Positions 37,535-45,588 of a stretch of DNA of 64,000 bases are shown piece by piece (the first letter of the stretch is position 1; every line of letters begins with the position of its first letter). A model generated the notes under the pieces. The model was not told the origin of the DNA. It was given only the letters and a program-made list of their open reading frames with translations, and searched no databases. The DNA lies in contig JAYTQG010000226.1 of assembly GCA_043746815.1 (NCBI GenBank), forward strand, positions 1 through 64,000, written 5' to 3'. A program made the position numbers and the translations under genes. This DNA is from JAYTQG01 sp043746815 (GTDB lineage: Bacteria; Actinomycetota; Thermoleophilia; Miltoncostaeales; Miltoncostaeaceae).

Positions 37535-38115
37535 CACTCGGTGGATGTCACGACGATCGCGTGCTCGGCGAGAGCGCCGTGGGCACCGTAGGTCGTGATC
37601 TTCTCGATGTCGGAGGAGCGGCTCGGTCCGGAAACCAGCGAGACCGCCGAGGGCGTTGGGCCGCCTGAGCGGAACGTCTCGATCAATGCCGCTTCCAGGG
37701 TTGGTCGGATGCGACCCGAGGGGATGATGGGCAAGTGAAAGCGGCTGAGGACGTCGATTGTGCGTCCATGGCCGGGGCCGGGCGCAAGGAGGACCGTTCC
37801 ACGCTGAGCAACGCCGAGGACCGGGACGGTGACCCCACACGTGTCCGCAGGCCCGTCCAGGCCAATCAGGTCGCGCACTGTGCGATCCGATGGCCAACGA
37901 ATGACCTCGATTCCCGCCTCGGTGATCGCCGCGGGCACGCCGAGTTCGTCAAGCCAGGGATCAGCGGCAACGAGCGCGCGTGAGGATCCCCACGCACGGA
38001 TTTGAGTAACCGCGGCGTTTGCGACCTCACGTGCGGGGCACGCTTCACCGCTGGCTCGGCGGCGACCGAGCGCGGCGATGAACGTATCGACGTCGCCTAC
38101 GGGCGTGGTGGCCAT
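37534..38115 (-). CDS. lutC: LutC/LUD-domain protein of lactate utilisation
   Basis: A 193-residue LUD-domain protein, third component of the LutABC iron-sulfur L-lactate oxidation system. The C-terminal block SLVSGPSRSSDIEKITTYGAHG then AEHAIVVTSTE corresponds to the usual SGPSRTADIE...VHGP signature; VHGP is changed to AHGA here. Its start overlaps lutB by 19 nt and its stop touches the LOG gene. Confidence 0.88.
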   Translation of the reverse strand: MATTPVGDVDTFIAALGRRRASGEACPAREVANAAVTQIRAWGSSRALVAADPWLDELGVPAAITEAGIEVIRWPSDRTVRDLIGLDGPADTCGVTVPVLGVAQRGTVLLAPGPGHGRTIDVLSRFHLPIIPSGRIRPTLEAALIETFRSGGPTPSAVSLVSGPSRSSDIEKITTYGAHGALAEHAIVVTSTE

Positions 38116-39506
38116 TGCGTCATCAGATCGCGTTCATCCGTCCAGTGGCGTCCCGGTCCTGGTGCCCGCTTCGCCCAGCCGCGTGGCCCGAGCACCCGCA
38201 TCCCGAGGCGCGCGGCACGAACCGAGAGGCGATAGAGGACAGGGTTTCGCCACGCGGTCGCCCAGAGGTGAAACATCCGACGCTCCGTCGCTCCCTGCTC
38301 CGGCTTCGCGTTGATGACCGCCCGCGCCTTGACCAGGAGGTCATGCAAGGGAATCCCGACGGGACAGGCCTCGTGACAACCGCCGCAGAGTGATGACATG
38401 AAGGGAAGCTCGTTCGATGTTTTGCCATTGAAACCCTCCAGCAGCGGCGTGATCACGGCACCAATCGGCCCCGAGTACGGAGATCCATATGCCTGCCCGC
38501 CGACGCTTCGCCACATCGGGCACGCATAGAGACACGCGCCGCACCGGATGCAGGCGAGCGCTTCCTCAAACTCCGTCCCACGCAGCACGCTCCGCCCGCC
38601 ATCCAGGATGACCAGGTGAAGCTCCTCCGGACCGTCGCCCTCACCCTCGCGTCGCGGCCCCGTGATGAGGTTCACGTATGTCGCCGCGTCATCGCCGATC
38701 GCAGCCATCGGGAGCACCTGGAGGAGGTGCGCGGCTTCCTCCCAGTTCTCGACGACACGCTCAATGCCCATCACCGCGACGTGGATCCTGGGGAGTCCGG
38801 TGACCAGGCGGCCATTGCCTTCGTTTTCAACGACGCAGATCGTTCCCGTCTCCGCGACCGCCATGTTGACGCCCGAGATACCGATGTCGGCCGCGGCGAA
38901 TTGCTCGCGCAGTCGCAACCGCGCATGTGCGACGAGCGCCTCACGATCGAGGGGGAGCGGACGACCCGATTCGGCTTCGAACAGCTCGCGGACCTGGGAC
39001 TTATTGAGGTGGACCGCCGGGGCAATGATGTGGGAGGGGTGCTGGCCCGCAAGCTGCAAAATCCACTCACCGAGGTCGGTTTCGATGACCTTCAGCCCTT
39101 GGTCCTGAAGATGTTCGTTGAGCTTGATCTCTTCCGTGGCCATCGACTTGCTCTTCGCGATGACCTTGGCCCCTCGGGCGGCGGCAAGCTCGCCGATGTA
39201 GCGGCACGCCTCGGCTCCGTCGCTCGCGCGAACCACGGTCGTGCCAGCCGCTCGGGCGTTCTCCTCAAGACGCGCGATCAGCTCCGGCAGCTTCGCGATG
39301 TTGCTGCGGCGAATCGCGCTGGCGCGGTCGCGCATCCCGTCAAAGCCCTGCTCGTCCTTCATCCGCTGACGGCCTGCGTGGAAGCTCGCCGAGGCGCGCG
39401 AGAGGTTCCCGCCAAGCTCAGTGTCGGCAACCGCTGCCGCGGTCCGCTCCCTCAGGGTGCCTGTGATCTCCGGGTATGCGACGTTTGGTGCGGCGGGTTC
39501 GCTCAC
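38097..39506 (-). CDS. lutB: LutB iron-sulfur protein of lactate utilisation
   Basis: A 469-residue LutB. The N-terminal LUD domain (about residues 60-290) has KSKSMATEEIKLNEHL, GVNMAVAETGTICVVENEGN and GIERVVENWEEA. The ferredoxin-like part carries two clusters: CIRCGACLYACPMW (about 330-343) and CGGCHEACPVGIPL (about 379-392). It works with LutA and LutC to oxidise L-lactate to pyruvate. The GTG at 39506 overlaps lutA by 4 nt; the longer frame upstream reads antisense to nothing conserved and is rejected. Confidence 0.92.
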   Translation of the reverse strand: MSEPAAPNVAYPEITGTLRERTAAAVADTELGGNLSRASASFHAGRQRMKDEQGFDGMRDRASAIRRSNIAKLPELIARLEENARAAGTTVVRASDGAEACRYIGELAAARGAKVIAKSKSMATEEIKLNEHLQDQGLKVIETDLGEWILQLAGQHPSHIIAPAVHLNKSQVRELFEAESGRPLPLDREALVAHARLRLREQFAAADIGISGVNMAVAETGTICVVENEGNGRLVTGLPRIHVAVMGIERVVENWEEAAHLLQVLPMAAIGDDAATYVNLITGPRREGEGDGPEELHLVILDGGRSVLRGTEFEEALACIRCGACLYACPMWRSVGGQAYGSPYSGPIGAVITPLLEGFNGKTSNELPFMSSLCGGCHEACPVGIPLHDLLVKARAVINAKPEQGATERRMFHLWATAWRNPVLYRLSVRAARLGMRVLGPRGWAKRAPGPGRHWTDERDLMTQWPPRP

Positions 39507-40207
39507 TCGTCGCCCGCCAACAGCTCGGCGAGGTGTCGAACGCGCAGTGGCACGCCGACGCGCCGGGCGCGCCCGGCGATGTGCATCAGGCATGACAGGT
39601 CGCAGGCCACCAGCGTCTCTGCACCGGTCGCTGCGGCATTTCTGGCCTTTGCCTCACCGAGCGAACCAGAGACCTCCGGAAAGTTGACTGAAAAGGTTCC
39701 GCCAAAGCCGCAGCAGACGGTGGTGTCGGCCATCTCGCGAAGTTCAACGCCGGCCAGCGTGGCCCGGGCACTGCCGCGCTCGCCGAGTAGGCGCAGCATG
39801 TGGCACGAGTCGTGGTAGGTCACACTGCCGGTGTCAGGCACCGGGATCTCAAGGTCGTTGGCGACCAGGAACTGCGAGAACTCAAAGGTCCGCGTTGCGA
39901 GGTGGCGGGCCTCCGCTTCCTCGGGTTCCCCCTGAAACAGGTCGATGTAGCCGTGCGTCAACATGGCCGCGCAGGAACCGGACGGAATGACGACGGGATC
40001 GTCGCCAGCAAACGTCTGCAGGGTTTTCCGGGCGACCCGACGCGATTCCTCGGGGTGGCCGGAACTCCACCCGGGCTGGCCGCAGCAGGTCTGCGCCTTC
40101 GGGACGCTCACCGAAACCCCGGCGCGTTCCAACACCGTTTGCGCCGCCTGCCAGACGGTTGGGGCGATGACGTCCGAAAGACACGTCCGCATGAGGATCG
40201 CGCGCAT
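39503..40207 (-). CDS. lutA: LutA, CCG-domain protein of lactate utilisation
   Basis: A 234-residue protein with two CCG (heterodisulfide-reductase-like) domains: MRTCLSDVIAP, QTCCGQPGWSSG, then SVTYHDSCHMLRLLG and TTVCCGFGGTFSVNFPEVS, ending CDLSCLMHI. These Cys ligate the special 4Fe-4S cluster. First gene of lutA-lutB-lutC-LOG. The ATG at 40207 has a -10 hexamer TAAACT 8 nt upstream on the minus strand; the longer frame would run into the ssrA gene. Confidence 0.92.
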   Translation of the reverse strand: MRAILMRTCLSDVIAPTVWQAAQTVLERAGVSVSVPKAQTCCGQPGWSSGHPEESRRVARKTLQTFAGDDPVVIPSGSCAAMLTHGYIDLFQGEPEEAEARHLATRTFEFSQFLVANDLEIPVPDTGSVTYHDSCHMLRLLGERGSARATLAGVELREMADTTVCCGFGGTFSVNFPEVSGSLGEAKARNAAATGAETLVACDLSCLMHIAGRARRVGVPLRVRHLAELLAGDE

Positions 40208-40215
40208 AGGAGGGG

Positions 40216-40221
40216 AGTTTA
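40216..40221 (-). promoter_or_regulatory. -10 hexamer TAAACT for the lut operon
   Basis: On the minus strand TAAACT ends 8 nt before the lutA ATG. The tract between is CCCCTCCT, the reverse of a Shine-Dalgarno, so the message is probably leaderless. Confidence 0.5.
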
Positions 40222-40270
40222 GGGGAGGTCCGCCGGATTCACCCGCGCCGGTGGTACCATCTCCGTACCT

Positions 40271-40636
40271 GGGCCCGATCCAGTTTCGACGGAATGTGAA
40301 AGGAATCGCAAGCGAGCCGCGGCTTCCGGAGGACCGCGTTAACAACCGGAAAAAAAGTAGCTGCGAAGACTTCTTCTTCGAAGCTCGCACTCGCTGCCTA
40401 AACCACAGCGTTGAGCCGTCGGCCTACCTTCGGATCATGAGGTAGATGTTCGGCGTCAGAAAGTGATCCTGGCCCCAATGCAGCGGCACTCGGTTGAGGG
40501 GTGAGATTTCAGGAGTACCTGGTGGACGAACGGTTTGTCGTGTTCGACGTCGTCTGCGAGAAAATTGAACCGACTGCGCTCGGAGAAACGATTTTGGAAG
40601 CATTTTCGGACGCCGGGGCAGTACCGGCCGGGTCCA
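40271..40636 (+). ncRNA. ssrA: Transfer-messenger RNA (tmRNA)
   Basis: About 366 nt. The 5' end GGGCCCG (40271-40277) pairs over 7 bp with CGGGTCC (40629-40635); its one wobble is G3-U70, the alanine identity pair, and A73 follows. GTTTCGACGG comes next. Pseudoknot 1 is complete: 40318-40322 with 40334-40338 interleaved with 40324-40329 and 40346-40351. The tag reads from GCT at 40360: AAKTSSSKLALAA then TAA at 40399. The 3' part has CTGCGCTCGGAGAA and CGGAC before the T-arm. The T-stem GCCGG/CCGGC (40612-40616, 40624-40628) encloses a non-consensus loop GGCAGTA, and CCA is not encoded. Confidence 0.95.
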
Positions 40637-40644
40637 TGTGGGTC

Positions 40645-40690
40645 AATCGGAGTTCGCCTCGTAACCGGGGGCGGGCTCCGATTTCATTTC
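40645..40690 (+). terminator. Intrinsic terminator after ssrA
   Basis: AATCGGAG (40645-40652) pairs with CTCCGATT (40676-40683), with an inner GCCTC/GGGGC stem, followed by TCATTTC. It starts 8 nt after the tmRNA discriminator base and so supports the assigned 3' end. Confidence 0.7.
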
Positions 40691-40715
40691 AAGACCCGAT
40701 GACCTTGCCCCTCGC

Positions 40716-41636
40716 TCAGGTCTTGGGTTCCCACCAGTCGGGCGCTTCGGGTCGATCCTCGCGTGGGGTGAGAAGCGGAGCGGATTGAACCCGCTGGCCT
40801 GCGGTCGTTGGGGCATCGGCTACCGCGTCGGCTGGCAGCTCTTCGCCTCCGACCACGATCCGCGCACCGTATGCGCGACGACCAAGCTCCGCGACGGCAG
40901 CCACGAGGAAGACCGACATCCCGATGAACTCGAGCGAGTCCGAGAATGCGGCGGTGAAATCGAACGCGGATGACGGCAACTCATCACCGGTTGCGTCCTT
41001 CTTGAGCAGGAGTCCTTTGAAGATTTCGACGAGGCCAGCACCCCCGATGAATGTGAGTCCGCCGAGCGCGAGTTGGCGTTTTGGGGCTTTCGCCATCTCC
41101 CGGAAGAACTTCCAGAGGAGCTTCACAACGAGAACGGCGCCCGGGAGGTAGATCAGGATCCACGAGAAGTGAATCGGGCCCGGCTTGTCGGGGAATTGCT
41201 GATCGATGACCCTCGAGATCGACTGGTGCAGAAGCGTCGTCTCATCGACGGCAAGAAACGCCACCACGAGGGCCAAGAAGTGCCACTCGCGTGCCCACTT
41301 GTCTCCTGCCTGGGCGGCAGTCCGAGCGATTGCCCAGACCATGGCAGCGCTCGCGAACAGGACGAGAATTTTGAAGCCAGTCGGGATGTTGATCTTGTCG
41401 TCCGAGTCGATGAAACGAGCGAACGCGAGCAGCTTGTGCTTCCACTTCAGCGTTTGGGCGATGAACGTTGCGACGATCAGACAGCCGACGGTGATCCCAA
41501 GCACGCGTGCCAGTTTGGCTGGCTCGACCCGGAACTCGGCGTATGCGACTCGCGCGGGACGACCGGCGGAATTGACGGGTTCACCGTCTGCCGGGCCATC
41601 GATGTCGGGAGGTTGGAGGAACTTGGGGAGCTTCAT
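40716..41636 (-). CDS. Multi-spanning membrane protein of unknown function
   Basis: A 306-residue protein with about six transmembrane helices (near residues 43-64, 87-108, 117-137, 157-177, 188-210, 232-250), a polar N-terminus and a Pro/Asp-rich C-terminal tail ending RPEAPDWWEPKT. Helix 3 carries FLAVDETTLLHQSISR; an acidic pair and His within a membrane helix suggest a metal site or redox/lipid enzyme, but I recognise no family. It converges on ssrA and is divergent from uppP. Confidence 0.65.
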   Translation of the reverse strand: MKLPKFLQPPDIDGPADGEPVNSAGRPARVAYAEFRVEPAKLARVLGITVGCLIVATFIAQTLKWKHKLLAFARFIDSDDKINIPTGFKILVLFASAAMVWAIARTAAQAGDKWAREWHFLALVVAFLAVDETTLLHQSISRVIDQQFPDKPGPIHFSWILIYLPGAVLVVKLLWKFFREMAKAPKRQLALGGLTFIGGAGLVEIFKGLLLKKDATGDELPSSAFDFTAAFSDSLEFIGMSVFLVAAVAELGRRAYGARIVVGGEELPADAVADAPTTAGQRVQSAPLLTPREDRPEAPDWWEPKT

Positions 41637-41660
41637 CGGTGCGTAGTCTGCCGACTCACG

Positions 41661-41666
41661 TACGCT
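41661..41666 (+). promoter_or_regulatory. -10 hexamer TACGCT for uppP, leaderless type
   Basis: TACGCT ends 7 nt before the GTG at 41674 and no Shine-Dalgarno is present. Confidence 0.5.
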
Positions 41667-41673
41667 CCTGCAC

Positions 41674-42495
41674 GTGAACGCGTTCCAAGCGATTGTCCTC
41701 GGCCTGGTTCAGGGGGCCACGGAGTTCCTTCCCATTTCGTCGACCGCGCACCTGCGGATCGTGTCTGCCTTCTTCGGATGGAAGGATCCCGGCGCGACGT
41801 TTACGGCAGTGACACAGCTCGGAACGGTGGCGGCCGTGTTGATTTTTTTCCGCCGCGACATCGGGCGAATTCTCACAGCGTCGTTCCGGGGGCTGCGCGA
41901 CCCCGTCGCGCGCCAGAGTCACGACGCGAAGATGGGCAGCTACATCGCGGTCGGCTCGGTCCCGATCCTGGTGTTCGGCTTTCTGTTTCGTCATCAGATC
42001 GACTCAGGTGCCCGAAACCTCGTCCTCATTTCCCTGGCGCTCATCATTTTCGCGGGCGTGATGCTCTACGCCGAGGACACCGCCCGTAAGGATCGCGATT
42101 TAGGGTCGCTTGGCTCCCGCGACGGCATCGCGATCGGCCTCGCACAAGCCCTGGCCGTGATTCCTGGCGTCTCGCGTTCCGGAGCGACAATTAGTGCCGG
42201 TCTCATGCTCGGTTTCGACCGCGTCGCTGCCGCCCGATACTCGTTCCTCCTTTCGATCCCGGCAGTGCTTGCGAGTGGCCTCTACAAGCTCCGTAGCATC
42301 GGCGAACCAGGTGCGCCGGGGATCGCCCCAACACTTGTCGCCACCCTCATCGCCTTCGTGGTCGGCTACGCCTCGATCGCCGGGCTACTGAAGTTCTTGC
42401 AAACCAGGTCAACGCGCGTGTTCGTCGCGTACCGCGTCGTGCTTGGGTTGTTGGTCCTGAGTCTCGTCGCCGGAAGCGTGATCTCAGCCACCTAA
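41674..42495 (+). CDS. uppP: Undecaprenyl-diphosphatase UppP/BacA
   Basis: A 273-residue integral membrane phosphatase that recycles undecaprenyl pyrophosphate, the lipid carrier for peptidoglycan and other wall polymers; overproduction gives bacitracin resistance. The two active-site motifs are [19 protein letters not shown] (about residues 9-27) and [15 protein letters not shown] (about 161-175). About eight helices. The GTG start has a leaderless -10. Its stop overlaps the CPBP gene on the other strand by 4 nt. Confidence 0.94.
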   Translation: MNAFQAIVLGLVQGATEFLPISSTAHLRIVSAFFGWKDPGATFTAVTQLGTVAAVLIFFRRDIGRILTASFRGLRDPVARQSHDAKMGSYIAVGSVPILVFGFLFRHQIDSGARNLVLISLALIIFAGVMLYAEDTARKDRDLGSLGSRDGIAIGLAQALAVIPGVSRSGATISAGLMLGFDRVAAARYSFLLSIPAVLASGLYKLRSIGEPGAPGIAPTLVATLIAFVVGYASIAGLLKFLQTRSTRVFVAYRVVLGLLVLSLVAGSVISAT

Positions 42496-43181
42496 CGCAG
42501 CAGCAGCGCGATGAGGGCTGCCGTGTTGACGGTTGCGTGCATCGTCATCGATCCAATCAGTCCTTGGCGCCGATAGACAACAGCCAGGAGTATTCCGAGC
42601 GCAACGAGCGCGAGTGCCCGAGGCCAAGCGAGGTAGGCATCGAGGTGACTCCCAGCGAAGACGAGGGCGCTGACGATGGTCGCGGGCCACCACGTGAAGC
42701 GCGCCGTGAGGCTTCTGAGGATCACCCCTCGAAACAGGATCTCCTCGCCAAATGGCGCAATCACGACCACCGCGACACCGATCAGGACCGCCTGCCACCA
42801 GACCTGAATTCCGATGTCCTGATCGCCCAGGCGATCGAGCGCCCGCTTCGCGCTTGGATCAACCGCGCGCCCCACCAGCAGGATCAAGCCAGCAATGATC
42901 AAGCCAAGGACGCCAGCCCCGACACCGACGATGATCGCGCGCAGTGGCGGGCGTCGGTCCGATGCAACGCGCCGAAGATGAGCGGGGCCTTTTCCCAGCA
43001 CGACGCAGGCGACGAGCGCGATCACGCCTCCGCCGACGACCACTGCGGCGGCACGGGCTGTGGATTCTCCAGCGCCCAGCCATTTGAAGAATGCGATCGC
43101 GACCACGGTTGCGACGAGACCAATTGGCACTGCCGAGAGTGCTCGGAGGAGGCGGAGCATCGGGGAACGAGCGGAGGACAT
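42492..43181 (-). CDS. CPBP family intramembrane metalloprotease
   Basis: A 229-residue membrane protein of the CAAX-protease/bacteriocin-processing family. The catalytic EExxxR is in [17 protein letters not shown], followed by [10 protein letters not shown] and the second His motif [13 protein letters not shown]. About eight helices. Substrates of bacterial members are mostly unknown. The ATG at 43181 has TACCCT 6 nt upstream on the minus strand, supporting it over the longer frame that runs into trpS. Confidence 0.82.
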   Translation of the reverse strand: MSSARSPMLRLLRALSAVPIGLVATVVAIAFFKWLGAGESTARAAAVVVGGGVIALVACVVLGKGPAHLRRVASDRRPPLRAIIVGVGAGVLGLIIAGLILLVGRAVDPSAKRALDRLGDQDIGIQVWWQAVLIGVAVVVIAPFGEEILFRGVILRSLTARFTWWPATIVSALVFAGSHLDAYLAWPRALALVALGILLAVVYRRQGLIGSMTMHATVNTAALIALLLR

Positions 43182-43187
43182 CAGTGC

Positions 43188-43193
43188 AGGGTA
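43188..43193 (-). promoter_or_regulatory. -10 hexamer TACCCT for the CPBP protease, leaderless type
   Basis: On the minus strand TACCCT ends 6 nt before the ATG at 43181. It is divergent from and 30 bp away from the trpS -10, so the two promoters may compete. Confidence 0.5.
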
Positions 43194-43222
43194 GTCATCC
43201 AGGCGGCTGGGGCGGGGTCCGG

Positions 43223-43228
43223 TAGCAT
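43223..43228 (+). promoter_or_regulatory. -10 hexamer TAGCAT for trpS, leaderless type
   Basis: TAGCAT ends 8 nt before the GTG at 43237. A very similar GGTAGCATCG precedes murE at 57422-57431. Confidence 0.5.
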
Positions 43229-43236
43229 CGCCCGCT

Positions 43237-44256
43237 GTGACGACTTCCCCAGCTTCCATCTCCCCACAGCCATCGCGCGAACGTGTTTTTTCCGGGATGC
43301 GCCCCACCGGTCAACTCCACATCGGGCACCTGTTCGGCGCGCTCGCAAACTGGACCCGGCTGCAGGAGCAGTACGAGTGCATCTACTGCGTCGTCGACCT
43401 TCACGCGCTGACGACCGGCTATGAGGACATCGGCGGAATCCGGCAGAGCGGCATCGAGATGGTCGCCGACTGGATCGCGGCCGGGGTTGATCCGGAGCGC
43501 AGCATCATCTTTCGTCAGTCCGACGTCGCGCAGCACGCGGAGCTCGCGGTCATGCTCGGCATGATCACGCCCCTGTCCTGGTTGGAACGGGTGCCGACCT
43601 ACAAGGGGCAGATGGACGAACTCGGCGGGGATCTCCTGTCCACCTATGGCTTCCTTGGCTACCCGCTTTTGCAGACGGCCGACATCATTCTCTACAAGGC
43701 CACTCGGGTGCCGGTCGGACAGGACCAGGTCCCGCACCTGGAGTTGGCCCGTGAGGTCGTCCGACGTTTCAACCACCTCTACGGGCCGGTCTTCCCGGAG
43801 CCGCAGGCACTCCTCACCGAGACGCCCCTGATTATTGGGACCGACAATCGGAAGATGTCGAAGAGCTACGGGAACACCATTACCCTTGGCAGCACCGACG
43901 AGGAGATCGACAAACTCGTTGGGGCCATGATTACCGACCCCCAGCGGGTCCGCCGCGCGGACCCCGGTCGCCCGGAGGTGTGCAACGTCTTTTCGTACCA
44001 CCGCCTGTTCGGCGCGAGCGCCGAGGACCTTGCCGAGATCCACTCGGGCTGCACGACGGCAACCCTTGGATGCGTCGATGACAAGCGCGCCCTTGCGGCG
44101 CGGGTGAAGACCGCCATCGGGCCAATTCGCGAGCGCCGTCTGGAACTGCTTGCCGACACGGACCGCCTGGAACAAATCCTGGCCGACGGGGCGATCAAGG
44201 CCCGCGCAATTGCGGCCCAGGTGATGACGGAGGCCACGGGAGCAATGGGCCTCTAA
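43237..44256 (+). CDS. trpS: Tryptophanyl-tRNA synthetase
   Basis: Class I aminoacyl-tRNA synthetase (339 residues) that charges tRNA-Trp. It has the HIGH-type motif RPTGQLHIGHLFGAL (about residues 22-36), DLHALTT, the Trp-site VPVGQDQVPHLELAREV and RKMSKSYGNTI (about 207-217). Normal length. No T-box leader or trp-codon leader peptide was seen in the short upstream region, which instead carries a leaderless -10. Confidence 0.96.
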   Translation: MTTSPASISPQPSRERVFSGMRPTGQLHIGHLFGALANWTRLQEQYECIYCVVDLHALTTGYEDIGGIRQSGIEMVADWIAAGVDPERSIIFRQSDVAQHAELAVMLGMITPLSWLERVPTYKGQMDELGGDLLSTYGFLGYPLLQTADIILYKATRVPVGQDQVPHLELAREVVRRFNHLYGPVFPEPQALLTETPLIIGTDNRKMSKSYGNTITLGSTDEEIDKLVGAMITDPQRVRRADPGRPEVCNVFSYHRLFGASAEDLAEIHSGCTTATLGCVDDKRALAARVKTAIGPIRERRLELLADTDRLEQILADGAIKARAIAAQVMTEATGAMGL

Positions 44257-44427
44257 GCGGGCTGTTCGTCGTACGGTTCTCGTTCCTCGCCGGAGGGGCC
44301 ACCCCGGACCACCACCCAATTTCATGGTAGCTCCGAAATCTGTATCGCCGCGCCGCGTGGAGGTCACAAAAGCGGGTCATGGCGTTCGATTGCGCGCCGA
44401 CGTCGGTTACCCTTGCGCTCCCTCCAT

Positions 44428-44447
44428 AAACGGACTACGGTCCGTTT
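44428..44447 (+). promoter_or_regulatory. Inverted repeat AAACGGAC-TACG-GTCCGTTT upstream of yceI
   Basis: Perfect 8-bp arms with a 4-bp centre, 31 bp before the yceI ATG. Size and symmetry fit the operator of a TetR- or MarR-type repressor. As RNA it would be a short hairpin followed by TTCTG, a weak terminator reading for trpS. The remaining 44257-44427 shows nothing recognised. Confidence 0.55.
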
Positions 44448-44478
44448 TTCTGTCGGCATCTGACACGGGAGTACGAAA

Positions 44479-45018
44479 ATGAGCACCAGCATCGCTGACG
44501 GGACTTGGAACTTCGATTCTGTCCATTCGTCCATCGGTTTTCGGGTCAAGCACCTCGGGGTCGCCACATTCCGCGGTTCATTCCCGGGTATCCAGGGCAC
44601 CGTCACGACCGCCGCCGGCGCGATCACCGGCATCGATGGAACCGTTGACATGGCGAGCCTGAGGGCCCAGGACGACAACCTGACCGGCCATCTGCAGTCA
44701 GACGACTTTTTTGCGGTGGCCGCTCATCCGCAGGGGAGCTTCCGATCGACCTCCATCACCTCGGCGCCCGACGGCAGCCTCACGATCGAGGGTGAAATCA
44801 CGCTCCGCGGCGTCACCAAACCCCTGACCCTGACCGGCGAGGTTGAGGGTGTCGGCCCGGACCCGTACGGAGGAACCCGTATCGGAATCAGCGCGACGGG
44901 CGATTTGGACCGGACCGAGTTCGGGATCACCTGGAACGCCCCGCTTGCCAATGGGCTCCTCGCGGTATCCGAGCGGGTCAAGCTGGACTGGCACCTTGAG
45001 GCAATTCAGGCGGCCTAG
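44479..45018 (+). CDS. YceI family protein
   Basis: A 179-residue lipocalin-like YceI protein. It starts GTWNFDSVHSSIGFRVKHLG and keeps the family blocks VATFRGSFPGIQGTV, HLQSDDFFAVAAHPQGSF and EITLRGVTKPLTLTGEVEG. YceI proteins bind polyisoprenoid chains in a beta-barrel. No signal peptide is present, so this copy is cytoplasmic. GGGAG is 7 nt before the ATG. Its stop shares one base with the next GTG (TAGTG). Confidence 0.88.
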   Translation: MSTSIADGTWNFDSVHSSIGFRVKHLGVATFRGSFPGIQGTVTTAAGAITGIDGTVDMASLRAQDDNLTGHLQSDDFFAVAAHPQGSFRSTSITSAPDGSLTIEGEITLRGVTKPLTLTGEVEGVGPDPYGGTRIGISATGDLDRTEFGITWNAPLANGLLAVSERVKLDWHLEAIQAA

Positions 45019-45581
45019 TGGCGCTACGTATTGGCTTCGTCGTCGGCAGCCTGCGGAGGCACTCGTACAACCGAGCGCTGATCGCGGCTGCCGGTGAGGT
45101 TGCGCCAAACGATGTGACGTTTGTCGAGATCGGTGGCATCCGCGATCTGCCCGCCTACGACGAGGACCTGGACGGCGCCGATCCGCCGCCTGCCGTCCGC
45201 ACACTTCGCGAGGCGATCGGAGCGGTGGATGCGTTGCTGATCGCGACCCCGGAGTACAACAGCGGCATTCCTGGTGGCCTCAAGAACGCCCTTGACTGGG
45301 CATCCCGCCCCTTCGGCGTGACGCAAATCGTCGGTAAGCCGCTTGCCGTCGTCGGTGCGAGTACGTCAGCGTTTGGGGCTGCGTGGGCGCAAGCTGATCT
45401 TCGCAGGGCTCTCGTCGCCAGCGGCGCGCGCGTCATGGAGGCGGACTTACCGGTCACGAAGGCTGCGGAGCGGTTTGACGCCGGCGGCGTCCTGACCGAC
45501 CCCGAAACCCGTGAGCGCCTCGGCGCGCACATGGCGGCATTCATCGAATTCGTTCGAAGTCCGCCCGAGGACGACTGGTAG
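45018..45581 (+). CDS. NADPH-dependent FMN reductase
   Basis: A 187-residue flavodoxin-like reductase. GFVVGSLRRHSYNRAL (phosphate loop for FMN) and ATPEYNSGIPGGLKNALDWAS (isoalloxazine loop, about residues 76-96) are the signatures of the family that reduces FMN, quinones or azo compounds. Coupled to yceI by a one-base overlap, so both probably answer to the inverted repeat at 44428. Confidence 0.9.
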   Translation: MALRIGFVVGSLRRHSYNRALIAAAGEVAPNDVTFVEIGGIRDLPAYDEDLDGADPPPAVRTLREAIGAVDALLIATPEYNSGIPGGLKNALDWASRPFGVTQIVGKPLAVVGASTSAFGAAWAQADLRRALVASGARVMEADLPVTKAAERFDAGGVLTDPETRERLGAHMAAFIEFVRSPPEDDW

Positions 45582-45588
45582 CGACAGT

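Noticed and set aside
38616..39818. 400-codon plus-strand frame over lutB and lutA
   Set aside because: Antisense to two clear iron-sulfur proteins with intact Cys motifs.
40501..40788. A 95-codon open frame on the plus strand
   Set aside because: Its first half lies inside the tmRNA 3' domain and its second half runs through the ssrA terminator and antisense to the membrane-protein gene. The bases are explained by tmRNA structure.
44428..44455. Firm trpS terminator call
   Set aside because: The stem is just 8 bp and lies 170 bp after trpS; the operator reading for yceI fits position and symmetry better.
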